A stretch of DNA of 64,000 bases from Bdellovibrionota bacterium (GTDB lineage Bacteria > Bdellovibrionota_C > UBA2361 > JAFLCA01), in assembly GCA_030584005.1 (NCBI GenBank), contig CP129486.1, forward strand, positions 371,556 to 435,555, given 5' to 3'. A program made the position numbers and the translations under genes. Below, piece by piece: positions 9,758 to 17,484 of this stretch (position 1 is the first letter of the stretch; each line of letters starts with the position of its first letter). The notes under the pieces are model-generated. The model saw only the letters and a program-made list of their open reading frames with translations, searched no databases and was not told the origin of the DNA.

Positions 9758-11491
9758 CTATCCAATACGCCAGAGGAATGTGAGGAGCTTCCAGTTTATG
9801 AAGTAATACACAACGAAGCACACGAAGAATATGAAAGTGAGGATCACCGTTCCGGGCGTTCCATCACGATGGGCGCGCGTAACCGCACCGCCACTATGTG
9901 CTTGCGCGGGAAGCGCCAGAATTCCCTGGGGCACTCCGGATGCTTTCGTAGTTACGCTCTCCTCGCTAAAGGGTTTGCCGAAGAACACCGACACCACCGC
10001 GATGACGATAAACATCAGCGCCCCAGCCACTGCGATAATACCACCGAGTCCAAACACGGCCTGCAACAGATCCACCGCCGGGTGGAATTCGAGAGGGAAC
10101 GGAGCTCCGGTCGCCGTTATATCCCAGTGGCGCCGCGGCACGCCGAAGCCGCCCATGAACGACATGCCGATCGCCATAATCGAGATTCCGACGCCGAATA
10201 CCCATGGCTGCCAGCGCGCCATTCCCCAGAACGCCACCCGTTTCTTGAAGATGAGCGGAATCAGATAGTAGGTAACCGCCATGAAGGCCAGCGCCGTTCC
10301 ACCAACCACTGTGACGTGGAAGTGCCCCGGAATGCGCAAGGTATTGTGGGCCATGATATTGATCTGCTCGGTGCCTATAGTGACCCCGGTGATGCCTCCC
10401 ATGAATCCGAAAATGATAATGGAGATTATCATCCCGGAGAATCCAGGATCGCTCCAGGGCGCCTTGCGCAGCCATTCGAACTTGCCCTGAGTAAATCCTC
10501 TTATGCGCTGTCCCATCTCGATACCGGCAGGGACGGTGAATCCATGGATGAGACTGGCGAGAACTGCCAGATACATTGCGTAGCTGGTGTTCCATACCTT
10601 CCATGCTGGCCCCATTCCCGGATCAACAAGTAGATGATGCGCCGAAGCCATGGAGATAAATAGTATGTACAGTACGAAAGCGGTGCGGCTGATTTTTTCA
10701 TTGAGCACCACCCCTCCAACCGTCATCCCGGCCAGCAGGTACCAGATCGATACCATGGCGGCGACGTTAATCTGTTGTGAAGAATGTCCGAGACCCCAGA
10801 AAATAAGTCGATATACTTGGGGATCCAAGCTAATCAGATCTAATGACCAAAGATATGCAGGGATGTAAATCAGAGCTCCATGCACCAGGGTGATGATAGC
10901 AATGATATTTGCGGTGAGCGCCCCAAAGGTGACCAGGGGAATCGAGCCCTTATATGTCCCCTCTTTCTTGGCGTAATGCAGCGCCGCCAAAAAAAGAAAG
11001 GTTACGATCAATGCACCTACCGCGAACAGAATAATTCCAAGGTAGTACCATGAGGCGGCGCGCAGCGGCGGATAGGAGGTAAACAGCACATCTGCTTGGC
11101 CTGAGAAGACCATTACATTCACAAGCACTGCTCCCACCACCATTAAAAGGAAGGCAAACCAACCCCACTTTGGAGCCGGGAGTCGCGCATTGAGCAGCAC
11201 AGGGCCCGCAAAGTAGAGCACCGCCATCTCGAAGAAGATGATGAAGAAGATGAGCATGTTGAGCCCATGTAGAGTGAGGAATCGGTAGTACATTTGTACC
11301 GAGAGGTAGTGCACCGCCTGCCAACGGGTGAGCACGAGCCCAAGTGCGGCGACCGCGCCTAAAAGGAAACACACTACGGCCACGACCGCATTGACTTTGA
11401 TCAGCCGCTCCGCATTGATATCCACCTTCAACCCAGTTATGGGGCAGCTCCTCATTCTTTGCGCCATCGATGTAATTACAGTGCTGGTCAT
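9758..11491 (-). CDS. Heme-copper oxidase superfamily subunit I lacking the active-site Tyr (NO-reductase-like)
   Basis: This is the catalytic subunit of a heme-copper enzyme (577 residues, about 14 membrane segments). Visible ligands are H75 in LTLHGLNMLIFF (low-spin heme), H236 in GLGHSSQQINV, H285/H286 in SAHHLLVD (CuB), and H390/H392 in PGHFHVTVVGG (hemes). In O2 reductases of the A type, the position four residues after the first CuB histidine is the cross-linked Tyr (GHPEVY). Here that position is Gln (H236-S-S-Q-Q). Loss of this Tyr is expected for NO reductases derived from oxygen reductases, of the eNOR/sNOR kind, so NO reduction is more likely than O2 reduction. The neighbouring CuA subunit separates it from classical cNorB/NorC. 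It lies between subunit II and the SCO gene, next to nirS. The exact subclass was not determined. Confidence 0.85.
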   Translation of the reverse strand: MTSTVITSMAQRMRSCPITGLKVDINAERLIKVNAVVAVVCFLLGAVAALGLVLTRWQAVHYLSVQMYYRFLTLHGLNMLIFFIIFFEMAVLYFAGPVLLNARLPAPKWGWFAFLLMVVGAVLVNVMVFSGQADVLFTSYPPLRAASWYYLGIILFAVGALIVTFLFLAALHYAKKEGTYKGSIPLVTFGALTANIIAIITLVHGALIYIPAYLWSLDLISLDPQVYRLIFWGLGHSSQQINVAAMVSIWYLLAGMTVGGVVLNEKISRTAFVLYILFISMASAHHLLVDPGMGPAWKVWNTSYAMYLAVLASLIHGFTVPAGIEMGQRIRGFTQGKFEWLRKAPWSDPGFSGMIISIIIFGFMGGITGVTIGTEQINIMAHNTLRIPGHFHVTVVGGTALAFMAVTYYLIPLIFKKRVAFWGMARWQPWVFGVGISIMAIGMSFMGGFGVPRRHWDITATGAPFPLEFHPAVDLLQAVFGLGGIIAVAGALMFIVIAVVSVFFGKPFSEESVTTKASGVPQGILALPAQAHSGGAVTRAHRDGTPGTVILTFIFFVCFVVYYFINWKLLTFLWRIG

Positions 11492-11494
11492 CTG

Positions 11495-12040
11495 CTATTC
11501 CTCCACCACTACTTTGCCGATCATAATGTGATGCCCAATGCCACAGAACTCATTACAGATTACTCGGAACTCCCCGACCTTGTTGGGGGTAACCTTGAGG
11601 GCATAGTCATAGCCAGGAATAACCTGAATATTGACGTTGATAGGGAAGAGGCTGAACCCATGATTCACATCGAGAGAGGAGAGATGCAGCGTGTACTCCA
11701 CATCCTTTTTCAGGATCATCACCGGCGTCCATTGCCACATGCGCGCAATCAGGTAAAGGTCAGCCCCGGGCGGGGGCTTCACCACCGGAAATCCCTTCTC
11801 ATCACTTACCTTGTACTCTTCAATAAAGCGCTCGGCGCGCGCCTGGAAGTCGGCAGGGTTCACGCGTGCCCTTATCCCTGACGGATTCTGTCCGCCCTTA
11901 AGGTGCCAAAGCGGCATCATGGCGAACAACACCATGCACCAGGCAAAAGAGAGCTTGACCCATCGTCGTTCTTGCGGACCGGCAGGCACCCACCAGTTTC
12001 CCTCTGGGCTCACTATTCCTGAATGCATCTCAGATGACAT
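11495..12040 (-). CDS. CuA-containing subunit II of heme-copper NO reductase-like complex
   Basis: This periplasm-facing electron-entry subunit has 181 residues. One N-terminal transmembrane helix (about 29-46, FAWCMVLFAMMPLW) anchors a cupredoxin domain. The full CuA ligand set is present: H127 in LDVNHGFSL, then C162, E164, C166, H170 and M173 in CNEFCGIGHHIM. A CuA site means electrons arrive from a soluble or membrane cytochrome c or cupredoxin rather than through a NorC-type heme c. The ATG at 12040 has GAGGTG upstream. Subunit I follows after a 3-base gap, so the two are surely cotranscribed. Confidence 0.92.
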   Translation of the reverse strand: MSSEMHSGIVSPEGNWWVPAGPQERRWVKLSFAWCMVLFAMMPLWHLKGGQNPSGIRARVNPADFQARAERFIEEYKVSDEKGFPVVKPPPGADLYLIARMWQWTPVMILKKDVEYTLHLSSLDVNHGFSLFPINVNIQVIPGYDYALKVTPNKVGEFRVICNEFCGIGHHIMIGKVVVEE

Positions 12041-12067
12041 AGAACACCTCGACGATTTATCGTGAAA

Positions 12068-12223
12068 TTAGGGAAGCGGCGCCGGAGGGAGGCTGTAAAT
12101 TTCGGCGAGCCCCCACAGCGTATAGAAAACAAACATCACGGCTAGTCCCGCTACCAGCAGCAGCCACGGATTGTCATAGTACTTCTGCGCCCGAGGAATC
12201 TTCTCCTCTGGATCTTCCTGCAT
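12068..12223 (-). CDS. 51-residue single-pass membrane subunit of the NOR-like operon
   Basis: This small ORF is the first gene of the operon. The protein starts MQEDPEEKIPRAQKYYDNPW, continues with one hydrophobic helix (about residues 20-41, LLLVAGLAVMFVFYTLWGLA) and ends LPPAPLP. GGGGATGAG precedes the ATG at 12223, and the stop is 28 bases before the CuA subunit. Heme-copper complexes often carry short single-helix subunits, so it is probably a structural subunit. I do not recognise a named family. Confidence 0.68.
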   Translation of the reverse strand: MQEDPEEKIPRAQKYYDNPWLLLVAGLAVMFVFYTLWGLAEIYSLPPAPLP

Positions 12224-12376
12224 ATTCTCATCCCCAAAGAACTAACAGTTGTTTTGCCCAATGACCCGACGTAACCACTTCGCCATTACTGCTCGCTCGG
12301 CCTGGGGTCGGAGCTGCCCGCGCCGAAGCCAACGAACGCACACCTATCGCGGCATTGTTAAAAATCTATCAATACC

Positions 12377-12397
12377 GGACATCGTTGTCCATTATTA
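12377..12397. promoter_or_regulatory. Candidate operator between NOR operon and Rrf2 gene
   Basis: The perfect dyad GGACA-TCGT-TGTCC is followed by ATTATTA. It lies in the divergent region, about 154 bases from the NOR-operon ATG and 141 from the Rrf2 ATG. It matches the nirS upstream element (21 of 31 aligned positions over 12366-12396) and the porin upstream element. Shared control by a NO- or Fe-S-responsive regulator is inferred. Confidence 0.45.
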
Positions 12398-12423
12398 AGT
12401 GGTGCATTAACCATCTTCTGGTA

Positions 12424-12438
12424 TCATTTAATAGATGA
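12424..12438. promoter_or_regulatory. Second imperfect palindrome in the divergent region
   Basis: TCATTTAATAGATGA reads as TCATnTAnTAnATGA on both strands, with 12 of 15 positions symmetrical. It lies 100 bases upstream of the Rrf2 start. It is AT-rich and of operator length, but no second copy was seen. Confidence 0.22.
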
Positions 12439-12537
12439 GGTTAAATCGTGTGCCTGAAGCAATAAGGGGGACCGGGGTAATGTTTTATTATCATCCCTTT
12501 GCTAAAGTGCCCATAAAACTCAGCTCAGGATATCGCA

Positions 12538-12921
12538 ATGTTGGCTCTCTCCACTAAGTATGCAATTCGTGCGCTGCGCTGCCTGGCCGATTCGCCCGCT
12601 GAGCTATATGTGCCGGTAACTGAAATTTCTAAAAGCTCCGGAGTCCCCGGTCCGTATCTCTCAAAGATACTTAAGTTGCTGGCGCGCAAGAAGATTATCG
12701 AGAGCCGTCGCGGGGCAAAGGGTGGCGTGCGGTTGCCCGCACAACGTGACCATCTGACCTTTCACCAGCTGTGCCAAGTCATGAACGATCCGATACTGCA
12801 GTCACGCTGCATTCTTTCAAAAAAGGGCTGTAATGCTCAACAGCACTGTGCCATGCATTTCGCGTGGAGTGCCTTGCGCGAGCGAATCACCCAATTTCTT
12901 CAATCTTCGAAGGTCTACTAA
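12538..12921 (+). CDS. Rrf2 family transcriptional regulator (NsrR/IscR-like, Fe-S)
   Basis: This DNA-binding regulator has 127 residues. The N-terminal winged helix follows the Rrf2 pattern: STKYAIRALRCLAD, then ISKSSGVPGPYLSKILKLL, then GAKGGVRL. Three C-terminal cysteines (C91, C98, C104; spacing C-x6-C-x5-C) could bind an iron-sulfur cluster, as in NsrR, IscR and RirA. Divergence from a NOR-like operon and nearness to nirS favour a NO-sensing NsrR-like role, but the cysteine spacing differs slightly from E. coli NsrR (C-x4-C-x5-C) and IscR (C-x5-C-x5-C). It probably controls the operon and itself from the shared intergenic region. Confidence 0.85.
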   Translation: MLALSTKYAIRALRCLADSPAELYVPVTEISKSSGVPGPYLSKILKLLARKKIIESRRGAKGGVRLPAQRDHLTFHQLCQVMNDPILQSRCILSKKGCNAQQHCAMHFAWSALRERITQFLQSSKVY

Positions 12922-12980
12922 TTCTTCCGATCACCCCTGCCCTGCATTGCGCATGCCGCCAGAAAGCATGCGGGTAAATC

Positions 12981-13001
12981 GGATAGACATATCCTTTATT
13001 A
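12981..13001. promoter_or_regulatory. Candidate regulatory element upstream of porin gene
   Basis: GGATA-GACA-TATCC-TTTATTA is a perfect 5-base dyad with a 4-base spacer and an AT tail. It has the same layout as the elements near the NOR operon and nirS. It sits about 80 bases before the porin ATG and would place the porin in the same regulon. Confidence 0.38.
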
Positions 13002-13079
13002 CATCTTATGATTTCGAGTGTGGCGGCCGATACTGCCCTCCGCACAGGCGGTACATGCAATCATTTGATAGGAGATCGT

Positions 13080-14411
13080 ATGCGACGCTTCCTCCATTTT
13101 TCGCACTACTCACTTATCTCTGCCTTCCTAGTGGCTGCACCGTTTGCTGCTTCCATCAGTCATGTTGTCGCAGAGGAGCGACATGAGCTCGCCCCAGGGG
13201 TGAGCGTGGGAGGGAGCCTTCGCACGCGCTTCGAGTACAAGTATGACTTCAAGTTTGATGATCAAGCTCCCGGGAACACCGATAACTTCTTTCTCTCTCA
13301 AATTCGGCTGAATGTATTGTGGAAGATGTCTGACCAGTTCTCCGCCTTCATCGAGGGGCAGGACGCCGGAATCCAGGGAGATGATGCGGTCGACGAAGAT
13401 GCGACACCTAACATCTACAACGACCGCTTTGACCTGCACCAAGCCTATCTGGACTATGCGCCGGGGGCCCAAGACACTGCGCTCGGACTGCGTGTGGGAA
13501 GGCAGAAATTGAAATATGGAGAAGAACGCCTGGTGGGACCCTTGGAGTGGGTAAATACCGCAAGGGTTTTTGACGCCATGAAGGCAACGATCGGCAGGCC
13601 CTCAGAGCGATCTGCCGATGTCTTCGCCTCGCGCGTCGTAGCTGTAGATCCTGACGACTGGAACGATTGGGCCGACACCCCAAGCCGCTATGCCAACAGC
13701 CAGTTCTATGGAACATATTACACCGACAAGCAGCTGCTCGATGGATCAACCCTCGAGGGGTACTATCTGCTTCGATATGAGGACGACGCAGAGGATGAGG
13801 TGCACACCGTTGGCGGCCGCTTCCTTACGGCCATCTCTCGATTCAGCATCGATGGCGACGGCTCGTATCAGTTTGGCCGATTCGGCGGATTAGATCACAG
13901 TGCATTCGCCACCCATCTTGGTACCGCCTATACTTTCGACCCGCAAACAAAGACGAAACTTGGCGTAGCCTATAACTATGCAAGCGGCGATGATGATCAG
14001 AATGACTCCGACCATGAGACCTTTGATAACCTCTTCCCCACCAACCATGCATTTTACGGATACATGGACTTCTTCTCCCTCCAGAACATGCATAATCTGG
14101 AGCTAGCGTTTTCATCAGCGCCGCTAGAAGACCTTGAGCTGCGCATTGCCTGGCAGAATTTTTGGCTAGCCGAAGAGGACTCTGATTCCTGGTACAACGC
14201 GGGGCTAGGCACTGTGCGCACTCCCAACGGTACCGATAACGATTCATACGTGGGGAGCGAGCTTGACATCACGGCCACCTATCCCCTTTGGGAGAAGAAA
14301 CTCGGACTGCTGGTTGGATACAGCCACTTCTTTGCAGACAACTATGTCGAAGATACCGGCCCAAGCAAAGACGCCGACTATGTGTATTTTCAGGCCAAGT
14401 TGACACTATGA
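13080..14411 (+). CDS. Alginate-export (AlgE-like) family outer-membrane porin
   Basis: This is a predicted 18-stranded-type outer-membrane beta-barrel (443 residues) of the alginate export/porin family. Such porins are often found beside denitrification genes, where they are thought to pass small anions or solutes. A signal peptide (about 1-32, HVVAEE end) is followed by amphipathic strands rich in aromatic and acidic residues. The family-like block VGRQKLKYGEERLVGPLEW leads into NTARVFDAMK. The C-terminus YFQAKLTL is barrel-like. The ATG at 13080 is chosen over an upstream TTG/ATG because AGGAGATCGT precedes it and the signal peptide then begins correctly (MRRFLHFS). Specificity for nitrite or nitrate is plausible but not shown. 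Confidence 0.85.
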   Translation: MRRFLHFSHYSLISAFLVAAPFAASISHVVAEERHELAPGVSVGGSLRTRFEYKYDFKFDDQAPGNTDNFFLSQIRLNVLWKMSDQFSAFIEGQDAGIQGDDAVDEDATPNIYNDRFDLHQAYLDYAPGAQDTALGLRVGRQKLKYGEERLVGPLEWVNTARVFDAMKATIGRPSERSADVFASRVVAVDPDDWNDWADTPSRYANSQFYGTYYTDKQLLDGSTLEGYYLLRYEDDAEDEVHTVGGRFLTAISRFSIDGDGSYQFGRFGGLDHSAFATHLGTAYTFDPQTKTKLGVAYNYASGDDDQNDSDHETFDNLFPTNHAFYGYMDFFSLQNMHNLELAFSSAPLEDLELRIAWQNFWLAEEDSDSWYNAGLGTVRTPNGTDNDSYVGSELDITATYPLWEKKLGLLVGYSHFFADNYVEDTGPSKDADYVYFQAKLTL

Positions 14412-14421
14412 AGCCGTTCAT

Positions 14422-14450
14422 CGTGGAGTAGGGCACCGACCTACTCCACG
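14422..14450. terminator. Hairpin between convergent porin and nrdJ genes
   Basis: A perfect 11-base stem (CGTGGAGTAGG at 14422-14432 with its complement at 14440-14450) and a 7-base loop sit between two convergent stops. There is no long T-run on either side, so it may be a bidirectional or Rho-assisted terminator. Confidence 0.6.
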
Positions 14451-14476
14451 GTGGATAGATTCGCTTACGATTGCTG

Positions 14477-17197
14477 CTATCCGCATCCGCCCTGACTCCC
14501 GCAATTGAGACACACGTAGCAGCTCCCCTGGCGCACCATCAGCCCCGATCCGCAGCTCGAACAGGGCGGTGCATCTTCACTAATTACGACCCCAGTGGCG
14601 ATAGCGGGCTTCACATCATCGTGGGCCTCGCGTACCGAGTGCAGCCCTATACTTTCGCGCTCAGCTGGGGAGAGGAAGCGCAGCCCCATCCAGCGGAACA
14701 CATAGTCGATAATAGACTTGGCGATCGGTACATCCTTATTGCCGGTCATCCCGGCGGGCTCAAAGCGCATGTGACTGAATTTTTTTACCAGCGCAACCAG
14801 CGGCACGCCATACTGCAGTGCCATGGAGACGGAGGTGGCGAACGCATCCATCATGCCGGAGAGGGTTGATCCCTCCTTTGCCACCACCAGGAAGATCTCC
14901 CCTGGGCTCTGGTCATCAAAGAGTCCTACCGTGAGATATCCCTCCAACCCGCCGACAGTAAAGCGGTGGGTTAAGGCGGGACGTTCCTCCGGTAAACGCC
15001 GGCGCACCGGTAGCGCAGTGACCTTCGCTTCCCTCCGTACATTGAGCGGCTGCGTGCGCTTTGATCCGTCTCTATACAATGCCACTGCCTTGAGACCCTT
15101 ACGCCAGGCGTCGAGGTAGATGTTGAAGATCTCATCAACCGTGGTCGCCTCGGGAAGGTTCACCGTCTTCGAGATGGCACCCGAGATGAAGGGCTGTACC
15201 GCGGCCATCATTGCCAGGTGACCCTGATAACCGATCACGCGTGACCCTACTGCGGGCTTGAGTGCGCAGTCGAACACTGCAAGGTCCACCGAACGCAGCG
15301 CTTCTGCTCCTTCGATTGTCCCCGTCGCCTCTATGTGCGACACGATCGAGGAGATCTGATCCTGGCTATATTCGAGCCGCTTCAGAGCATCGACGACGCT
15401 CTGATTTACGAGCTTGATCATCCCTCCATCCGACAACTTCTTGTACTTGACGAGCGCAAGCTCCGGCTCGATGCCCGTCGTATCGCAATCCATCATGAAC
15501 GAAATGGTTCCAGTGGGGGCAAGAACCGTAACCTGGGAGTTGCGGTACCCCGAGCGCTCCCCCCTCGCCTTTGCCTCGTCCCATACGTCGCGCGATCGGG
15601 TTTGCAGTGCCGCTGGCAGCACAGTCACATCGATGCGCTGGGCGGCCCGCCAATGCTTCTCCATTACCTTGGCCATATCGGTGCGATTCATCGCATAGCC
15701 TGCGAACGGTTCGAGCGCGGCTGCTAGTTCTGCGCTTGCACTATAGGCCCGACCGGTCATCAACGATGTAATCGCCGCGGCCCATGCGCGGCCGGCATCA
15801 CTGTCATAGGGAAGGCCCAATCGCATCAGTAACGCGCCCAAGTTCGTGTATCCCAGACCAAGCTGGCGAAACTGAGAGGCACAGCGGCCAATGGCCTCGG
15901 AGGGATAGCTCGAACGATCCACAAGGATATCCTGCGCGAGGAGCATGATATCCACCGTGTGCTCGAAGCGCTTGGTGTCAAAGTCGCCGTCTGTCGAGAG
16001 AAACTTCAGCAGGTTTATGCTGGATAAGTTACAGGCCGAGTTATCCAAGGACATGTATTCGCTGCATGGATTGCTGGAGTTAATCCGCCCCGATTGCGGC
16101 ACGGTGTGCCACGCGTTAATTGTTGTGTCGAATTGCAGCCCCGGATCGCCGCAGGCGTGAGTTGCCTCGCTAATCGCCTCTAACACTTTGCGCGCTGAAA
16201 GCTCCTCGCAAGGGGTTCGATCCTTGACAGTATAGGTCGTATAGTTTGCGCCTTCCTCCACTGCCCGCATGAACTCGTCATTCACACGTACGCTTAGGTT
16301 TGCATTCTGGAAGCCGATGGAATCATAGGCTCCGCCGCGCACGGCAAAGCTGCCATCGTAGCCGGCGTCGATTAATGCCCAGGCTTTTTTCTCTTCAGTG
16401 GTCTTGCAGCTGATAAACTCCATTATGTCGGGATGATCCGCGTTGAGGATCATCATTTTAGCGGCACGCCGAGTCTTTCCACCGCTCTTGATAATACCCG
16501 CCCATGAATCAAAGGCGCGCATGAAGGAGATCGGTCCCGAGGGAACCCCTCCTCCGCTCAACCGCTCTCTGGAAGATCGAATCGATGAGAAGTTTGTGCC
16601 CGTTCCCGAGCCGTACTTAAAGATCTTTGACTCCAAGGTCTGCAGGGAAAGAAGGGAATCAAGCGTGTCGTCTACCGAGAGGATAAAGCAGGCGCTGCAT
16701 TGGGGACGTTCTTGAATACCAACATTGAACCACACGGGTGAATTGAAGGCCGCTATTTGGTGGAGCAAGATGTGGCTAAGCTCGTTGGCGAAGACCTCGG
16801 CATCCCCCTTCGAATGGAAGTAACCGTCCTTTTCTCCCCAATCGCGAATCGTTCTCACGACCCGGCCTACTAATGCTCGCACGCCATTCTCGCGCTGCGG
16901 ACTTCTGGGGGCACCATGGAGGTACTTTGATGCGACAACCGCGGACGCCATATGGCTCCAGGAGGAAGGGACCTCCACCTGCCTCTGCGTGAATACCGTT
17001 TGGCCGGTGTCGTTCGTTATGCTGCAATCCCTAAGCTCCCACGTTATGGCCTCAAATGGATCGACCCCGGGTTGAGTAAAGCAACGGTCCACATGACGAC
17101 CGCGTGTACCCACCTGTCTACGCCTTGTACGGGGTACTCGATGCAGCGGCTCGGCATGGGGTTTATCGAGAGTTACTGCGCCATTGAGAGATTCCAT
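14477..17197 (-). CDS. nrdJ: Adenosylcobalamin-dependent (class II) ribonucleotide reductase
   Basis: This enzyme reduces ribonucleotides to deoxyribonucleotides using a B12-generated thiyl radical and works with or without oxygen, which suits a facultative denitrifier. The 906-residue protein carries the RNR barrel motifs: QCSACFILSVDDTLDS (N-terminal active-site cysteine), GSGTGTNFSSIRS, NSSNPCSEYMSLDNSACNLS (finger-loop cysteine region) and APTGTISFMMDCDTTGIEP. The C-terminal tail has CSSCGSG, CYVCLNCG and a final GGCG, typical of the long NrdJ form with a redox-active or zinc-binding tail. TAGGAG lies correctly before the ATG. It is a single-gene unit with a tandem NrdR-box-like element at 17204-17248. 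Confidence 0.96.
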   Translation of the reverse strand: MESLNGAVTLDKPHAEPLHRVPRTRRRQVGTRGRHVDRCFTQPGVDPFEAITWELRDCSITNDTGQTVFTQRQVEVPSSWSHMASAVVASKYLHGAPRSPQRENGVRALVGRVVRTIRDWGEKDGYFHSKGDAEVFANELSHILLHQIAAFNSPVWFNVGIQERPQCSACFILSVDDTLDSLLSLQTLESKIFKYGSGTGTNFSSIRSSRERLSGGGVPSGPISFMRAFDSWAGIIKSGGKTRRAAKMMILNADHPDIMEFISCKTTEEKKAWALIDAGYDGSFAVRGGAYDSIGFQNANLSVRVNDEFMRAVEEGANYTTYTVKDRTPCEELSARKVLEAISEATHACGDPGLQFDTTINAWHTVPQSGRINSSNPCSEYMSLDNSACNLSSINLLKFLSTDGDFDTKRFEHTVDIMLLAQDILVDRSSYPSEAIGRCASQFRQLGLGYTNLGALLMRLGLPYDSDAGRAWAAAITSLMTGRAYSASAELAAALEPFAGYAMNRTDMAKVMEKHWRAAQRIDVTVLPAALQTRSRDVWDEAKARGERSGYRNSQVTVLAPTGTISFMMDCDTTGIEPELALVKYKKLSDGGMIKLVNQSVVDALKRLEYSQDQISSIVSHIEATGTIEGAEALRSVDLAVFDCALKPAVGSRVIGYQGHLAMMAAVQPFISGAISKTVNLPEATTVDEIFNIYLDAWRKGLKAVALYRDGSKRTQPLNVRREAKVTALPVRRRLPEERPALTHRFTVGGLEGYLTVGLFDDQSPGEIFLVVAKEGSTLSGMMDAFATSVSMALQYGVPLVALVKKFSHMRFEPAGMTGNKDVPIAKSIIDYVFRWMGLRFLSPAERESIGLHSVREAHDDVKPAIATGVVISEDAPPCSSCGSGLMVRQGSCYVCLNCGSQGGCG

Positions 17198-17203
17198 TTA
17201 TAC

Positions 17204-17248
17204 TCCTACAGGTTGTGAGGAATTAATCCACATTCACTACCGGTTGTG
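17204..17248 (-). promoter_or_regulatory. Tandem NrdR-box-like sites upstream of nrdJ
   Basis: Two similar 14-base sites lie exactly 31 bases apart: TCCTACAGGTTGTG (17204-17217) and CACTACCGGTTGTG (17235-17248). The second has the CACw-N6-wGTG frame of the NrdR consensus. The first keeps one half-site and overlaps the Shine-Dalgarno sequence. Paired boxes about three helical turns apart are the known NrdR arrangement. The GC-rich centres depart from the usual ATATAT core. Confidence 0.45.
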
Positions 17249-17484
17249 GTAATAGAATGAGGCACACCTCACAAGCTGCCTGCATACCAATGTGCATGTG
17301 GATATGACCGTGATCACACTGGACGCGATCAGCACACGAAAATTGAGGCGATTACTTAGTCGCCTCTTCGTTCAGCCGCACCCCCCGCTATGCGCCAAGA
17401 CAGCGATATGAGAGGTATGCGTTTCGGCGTAATGCAGGCTCGCCTGCTCTTGCACGCGTGGCAGCCGAGGTTGTAGGAAGATGT

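Noticed and set aside
9758..11491. Annotation as a cytochrome c oxidase
   Set aside because: The CuA subunit and SCO gene suggest it, but the active-site Tyr is replaced by Gln and the gene sits among NO genes, so NO reductase-like is the better call.
12361..12440. FNR/DNR box in the NOR-Rrf2 intergenic region
   Set aside because: A TTGAT half-site can be read on the minus strand at about 12369, but the matching ATCAA half is absent at the correct spacing.
17198..17460. Cobalamin riboswitch upstream of the B12-dependent nrdJ
   Set aside because: No B12-box-like core was found in the leader. The tandem NrdR-like boxes explain the visible structure better.
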